DNA from: JARROD01 sp037384225
GTDB taxonomy: Bacteria > Pseudomonadota > Gammaproteobacteria > Pseudomonadales > Cellvibrionaceae
Length of the DNA stretch: 7,083 bases
Reading direction: 5' to 3'
Assembly: GCA_037384225.1 (NCBI GenBank)
Contig: JARROD010000336.1
Coordinates: 1 to 7,083 of the forward strand
Shown: piece after piece, positions 6,706 through 7,083 of the stretch
How positions within the stretch are numbered: the first letter of the stretch is position 1
Layout: each line of letters starts with the position of its first letter
Position numbers and translations under genes: made by a program
The notes under the pieces: model-generated
Seen by the model: the letters and a program-made list of their open reading frames with translations, nothing else
Told to the model about the DNA's origin: nothing
Database searches by the model: none

Positions 6706-6786
6706 ATGCTAATGAAAAGCAGCAATAAAAACAGCAGCAAAGAAAGCAGGAAAACTAAAGTAGGTAATTATGAGCTATACAGATGA
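6706..6786 (+). CDS. Possible 26-residue leader or small protein (uncertain)
   Basis: ATG 6706 is preceded by AGGATAGGG (6695-6703), a strong Shine-Dalgarno-like sequence, with AGGA 7 nt from the start. The frame runs 26 codons to TGA 6784-6786 and overlaps the next gene's start by 17 nt. The peptide is polar and rich in Lys, Ser and Asn, with no membrane segment or recognisable motif. Against it, the candidate promoter at 6666-6694 would start transcription near 6701 and leave out most of this ribosome site. The two calls therefore compete unless transcription reads through from the PilZ gene. Confidence 0.25.
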   Translation: MLMKSSNKNSSKESRKTKVGNYELYR

Positions 6787-7083
6787 TCAGGATCCGCATA
6801 ACAAACCACAAGCATTGAAGCTGGTGGGCGCCGGGGTTTTCCTATTGGCGGTCGTTGGCCTAATCTGGGGTGTTATGTATATGTCCTCGGCAAAGCAGAC
6901 ACCCAAGCCTGAAAAGGTAGCCGAAGTGCAGCCAACCCCGCCGCCGGAGCCCATTATCGAATCCGACGAGCAAGAGCCGGTGCCACAACCCATAGCAGAG
7001 CCCCCACCGTTGGCACCCGAATCCCCCCCAAACGAGCCGCCCACCCCCGCCGTAAAACTGCCGCCACTGAACGACAGCGACAG
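6770..7083 (+). CDS. DUF3014-like membrane-anchored proline-rich protein, 3'-truncated
   Basis: The first 104 codons are present and the frame is open at the window edge. A short polar N-terminus (1-15, MSYTDDQDPHNKPQA) is followed by a single transmembrane segment (about 16-38). A Pro/Glu-rich linker (about 43-98) ends in VKLPPLNDSD. That order (cytosolic tip, one anchor, proline-rich spacer, then LPPL with acidic/Ser residues) is typical of DUF3014 proteins, whose conserved domain would begin at the edge. Most of the protein should lie in the periplasm. ATG 6770 has TAGG (6761-6764) 5 nt upstream. Function unknown. TonB-like and SPOR-type proteins share the anchor-plus-proline layout and cannot be excluded without the C-terminal domain. 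Confidence 0.65.
   Translation, partial: MSYTDDQDPHNKPQALKLVGAGVFLLAVVGLIWGVMYMSSAKQTPKPEKVAEVQPTPPPEPIIESDEQEPVPQPIAEPPPLAPESPPNEPPTPAVKLPPLNDSD

Noticed and set aside
6787..7044. Gly/Ser-rich minus-strand open frame
   Set aside because: It is the complement of the proline-rich linker of the DUF3014-like gene. Its low complexity comes from CCN/GGN codons.

Overview
The window looks like chromosomal DNA of a moderately GC-rich gammaproteobacterium. The yceH homologue and the pairing of a DUF2868 membrane protein with a DUF3482 GTPase are typical of the Pseudomonas/Cellvibrio-like part of that class. The genus cannot be fixed from the sequence. I see no rRNA, tRNA, CRISPR array, insertion sequence or phage gene.

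Layout, left to right. Positions 1-972 (+) hold the 3' part of a DUF2868 membrane protein gene. Its end overlaps by 23 nt the start of a DUF3482-type GTPase gene (950-2359, +). A short spacer with a candidate sigma-70 promoter and an inverted repeat leads to yceH (2485-3156, +), a double winged-helix UPF0502 protein. Convergent with yceH, only 33 nt away, is an exported alpha/beta hydrolase with an intact catalytic triad (3190-4053, -). A 265-nt divergent intergenic region (4054-4318) carries an 8-bp GC-rich tandem repeat and a perfect extended -10 box. It leads to a DUF1631-type protein gene (4319-6211, +) and, 24 nt further on, a PilZ-domain c-di-GMP receptor gene (6236-6595, +). After a 174-nt spacer with a candidate promoter and a possible 26-codon ORF, the window ends inside a gene for a single-pass, proline-rich DUF3014-like protein (6770 to the edge, +).

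Two functional units stand out. The first is the membrane protein/GTPase pair, which is probably translationally coupled and may place a GTP switch at the inner membrane. The second is the DUF1631-PilZ pair, which suggests c-di-GMP-linked regulation by a large protein of unknown function. That protein has two related C-terminal modules separated by a long charged helix. Both roles are inferences from domain content and gene order, and no well-defined pathway is encoded here.
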